DNA from: Actinotalea sp.
GTDB lineage: Bacteria; Actinomycetota; Actinomycetes; Actinomycetales; Cellulomonadaceae
Reading direction: 5' to 3'
Assembly: GCA_014360395.1 (NCBI GenBank)
Contig: JACIXM010000181.1
Coordinates: 1 to 6,361, forward strand
Length of the DNA stretch: 6,361 nt
Part shown: positions 6,234-6,361 of the stretch, piece by piece
How positions within the stretch are numbered: the stretch's first letter is position 1
How the letters are laid out: the number at the start of each line of letters is the position of its first letter
The notes under the pieces: generated by a model
What the model was told of the DNA's origin: nothing
The model's database searches: none
The model's input: the letters and a program-made list of their open reading frames with translations, nothing else
Translations under genes and position numbers: made by a program

Positions 6234-6286
6234 GGCCGCCGGCCCGTCCACAGCCGTGGGCACGGCGGCCCGGGACCGCTGGGGCG

Positions 6287-6306
6287 GCCGGCCTCAGGTG
6301 GCCGGC
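6287..6306 (-). terminator. Candidate hairpin terminator of the right-edge minus-strand gene
   Basis: GCCGGCC (6287-6293) and GGCCGGC (6300-6306) form a perfect 7-bp stem with a 6-nt loop. The hairpin starts 20 nt beyond the likely stop codon at 6327-6329 on the minus strand, where a terminator would be expected, and upstream of the promoter at 6211-6233. It would insulate the 149-aa gene from its upstream neighbour. No T-tract is present. Confidence 0.4.
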
Positions 6307-6326
6307 GTGGGCTGGGCGGGCCGGTG

Positions 6327-6361
6327 TCAGGCGGGCGGCAGGGGCTCGCGCAGCCCGGAGG
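6327..6361 (-). CDS. Possible C-terminal end of a gene running in from the right
   Basis: On the minus strand the last bases read SGLREPLPPA followed by TGA (6329-6327). The gene would run off the window to the right. Support is indirect: the codons are plausible for this GC-rich genome and a hairpin follows the stop. Eleven codons are too few to identify a family, and the other two minus-strand frames cannot be excluded. Confidence 0.3.
   Translation of the reverse strand, partial: SGLREPLPPA

Noticed and set aside
6138..6263. Longer N-terminus for the 149-aa protein, starting at 6263
   Set aside because: This start lies upstream of the candidate promoter's transcription start. The extra 42 residues are low in complexity, and the ATG at 6137 has a good ribosome-binding site.

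Overview
The window is very GC-rich, with GTG starts, heavy G/C at third codon positions and actinobacterial protein families throughout. It looks like chromosome of a high-GC actinobacterium, most likely a Cellulomonas-type member of the Micrococcales. That placement is an inference from composition and protein style, not a database match. I see no tRNA, rRNA, CRISPR array, insertion sequence or other mobile element.

Layout. At the left edge is the 3' part of a membrane metallopeptidase-like gene (M50B type, + strand). It converges on a minus-strand pair: a 14-segment MFS exporter (GTG start at 2800) followed, with an ATGA stop/start overlap, by an F420-dependent luciferase-like oxidoreductase. 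A perfect 15-bp hyphenated palindrome lies just ahead of the exporter. Further right, a DUF6318-like lipoprotein (minus) and a secreted choice-of-anchor I/MSP130-like protein (plus, GTG start at 3893) diverge from a 194-bp region. That region holds three in-phase 11-nt repeats resembling an actinobacterial PHO box. The secreted protein ends at a strong hairpin that it shares with a convergent 149-aa protein of unknown function (minus, 5688-6137). The promoter of that small gene closely matches the PafBC-dependent DNA-damage promoter of actinobacteria (RecA-NDp type). The right edge probably holds the last codons of another minus-strand gene and its hairpin.

How the genes fit together. Only the exporter and oxidoreductase look like a true operon. 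The other genes appear to be single transcription units bounded by hairpins or divergent promoters. The most testable ideas are (1) phosphate-starvation control of the choice-of-anchor I protein, (2) DNA-damage induction of the 149-aa unknown protein, and (3) a self-contained export plus flavin/F420 reduction module under a palindromic operator. No wholly new multi-gene system is evident.
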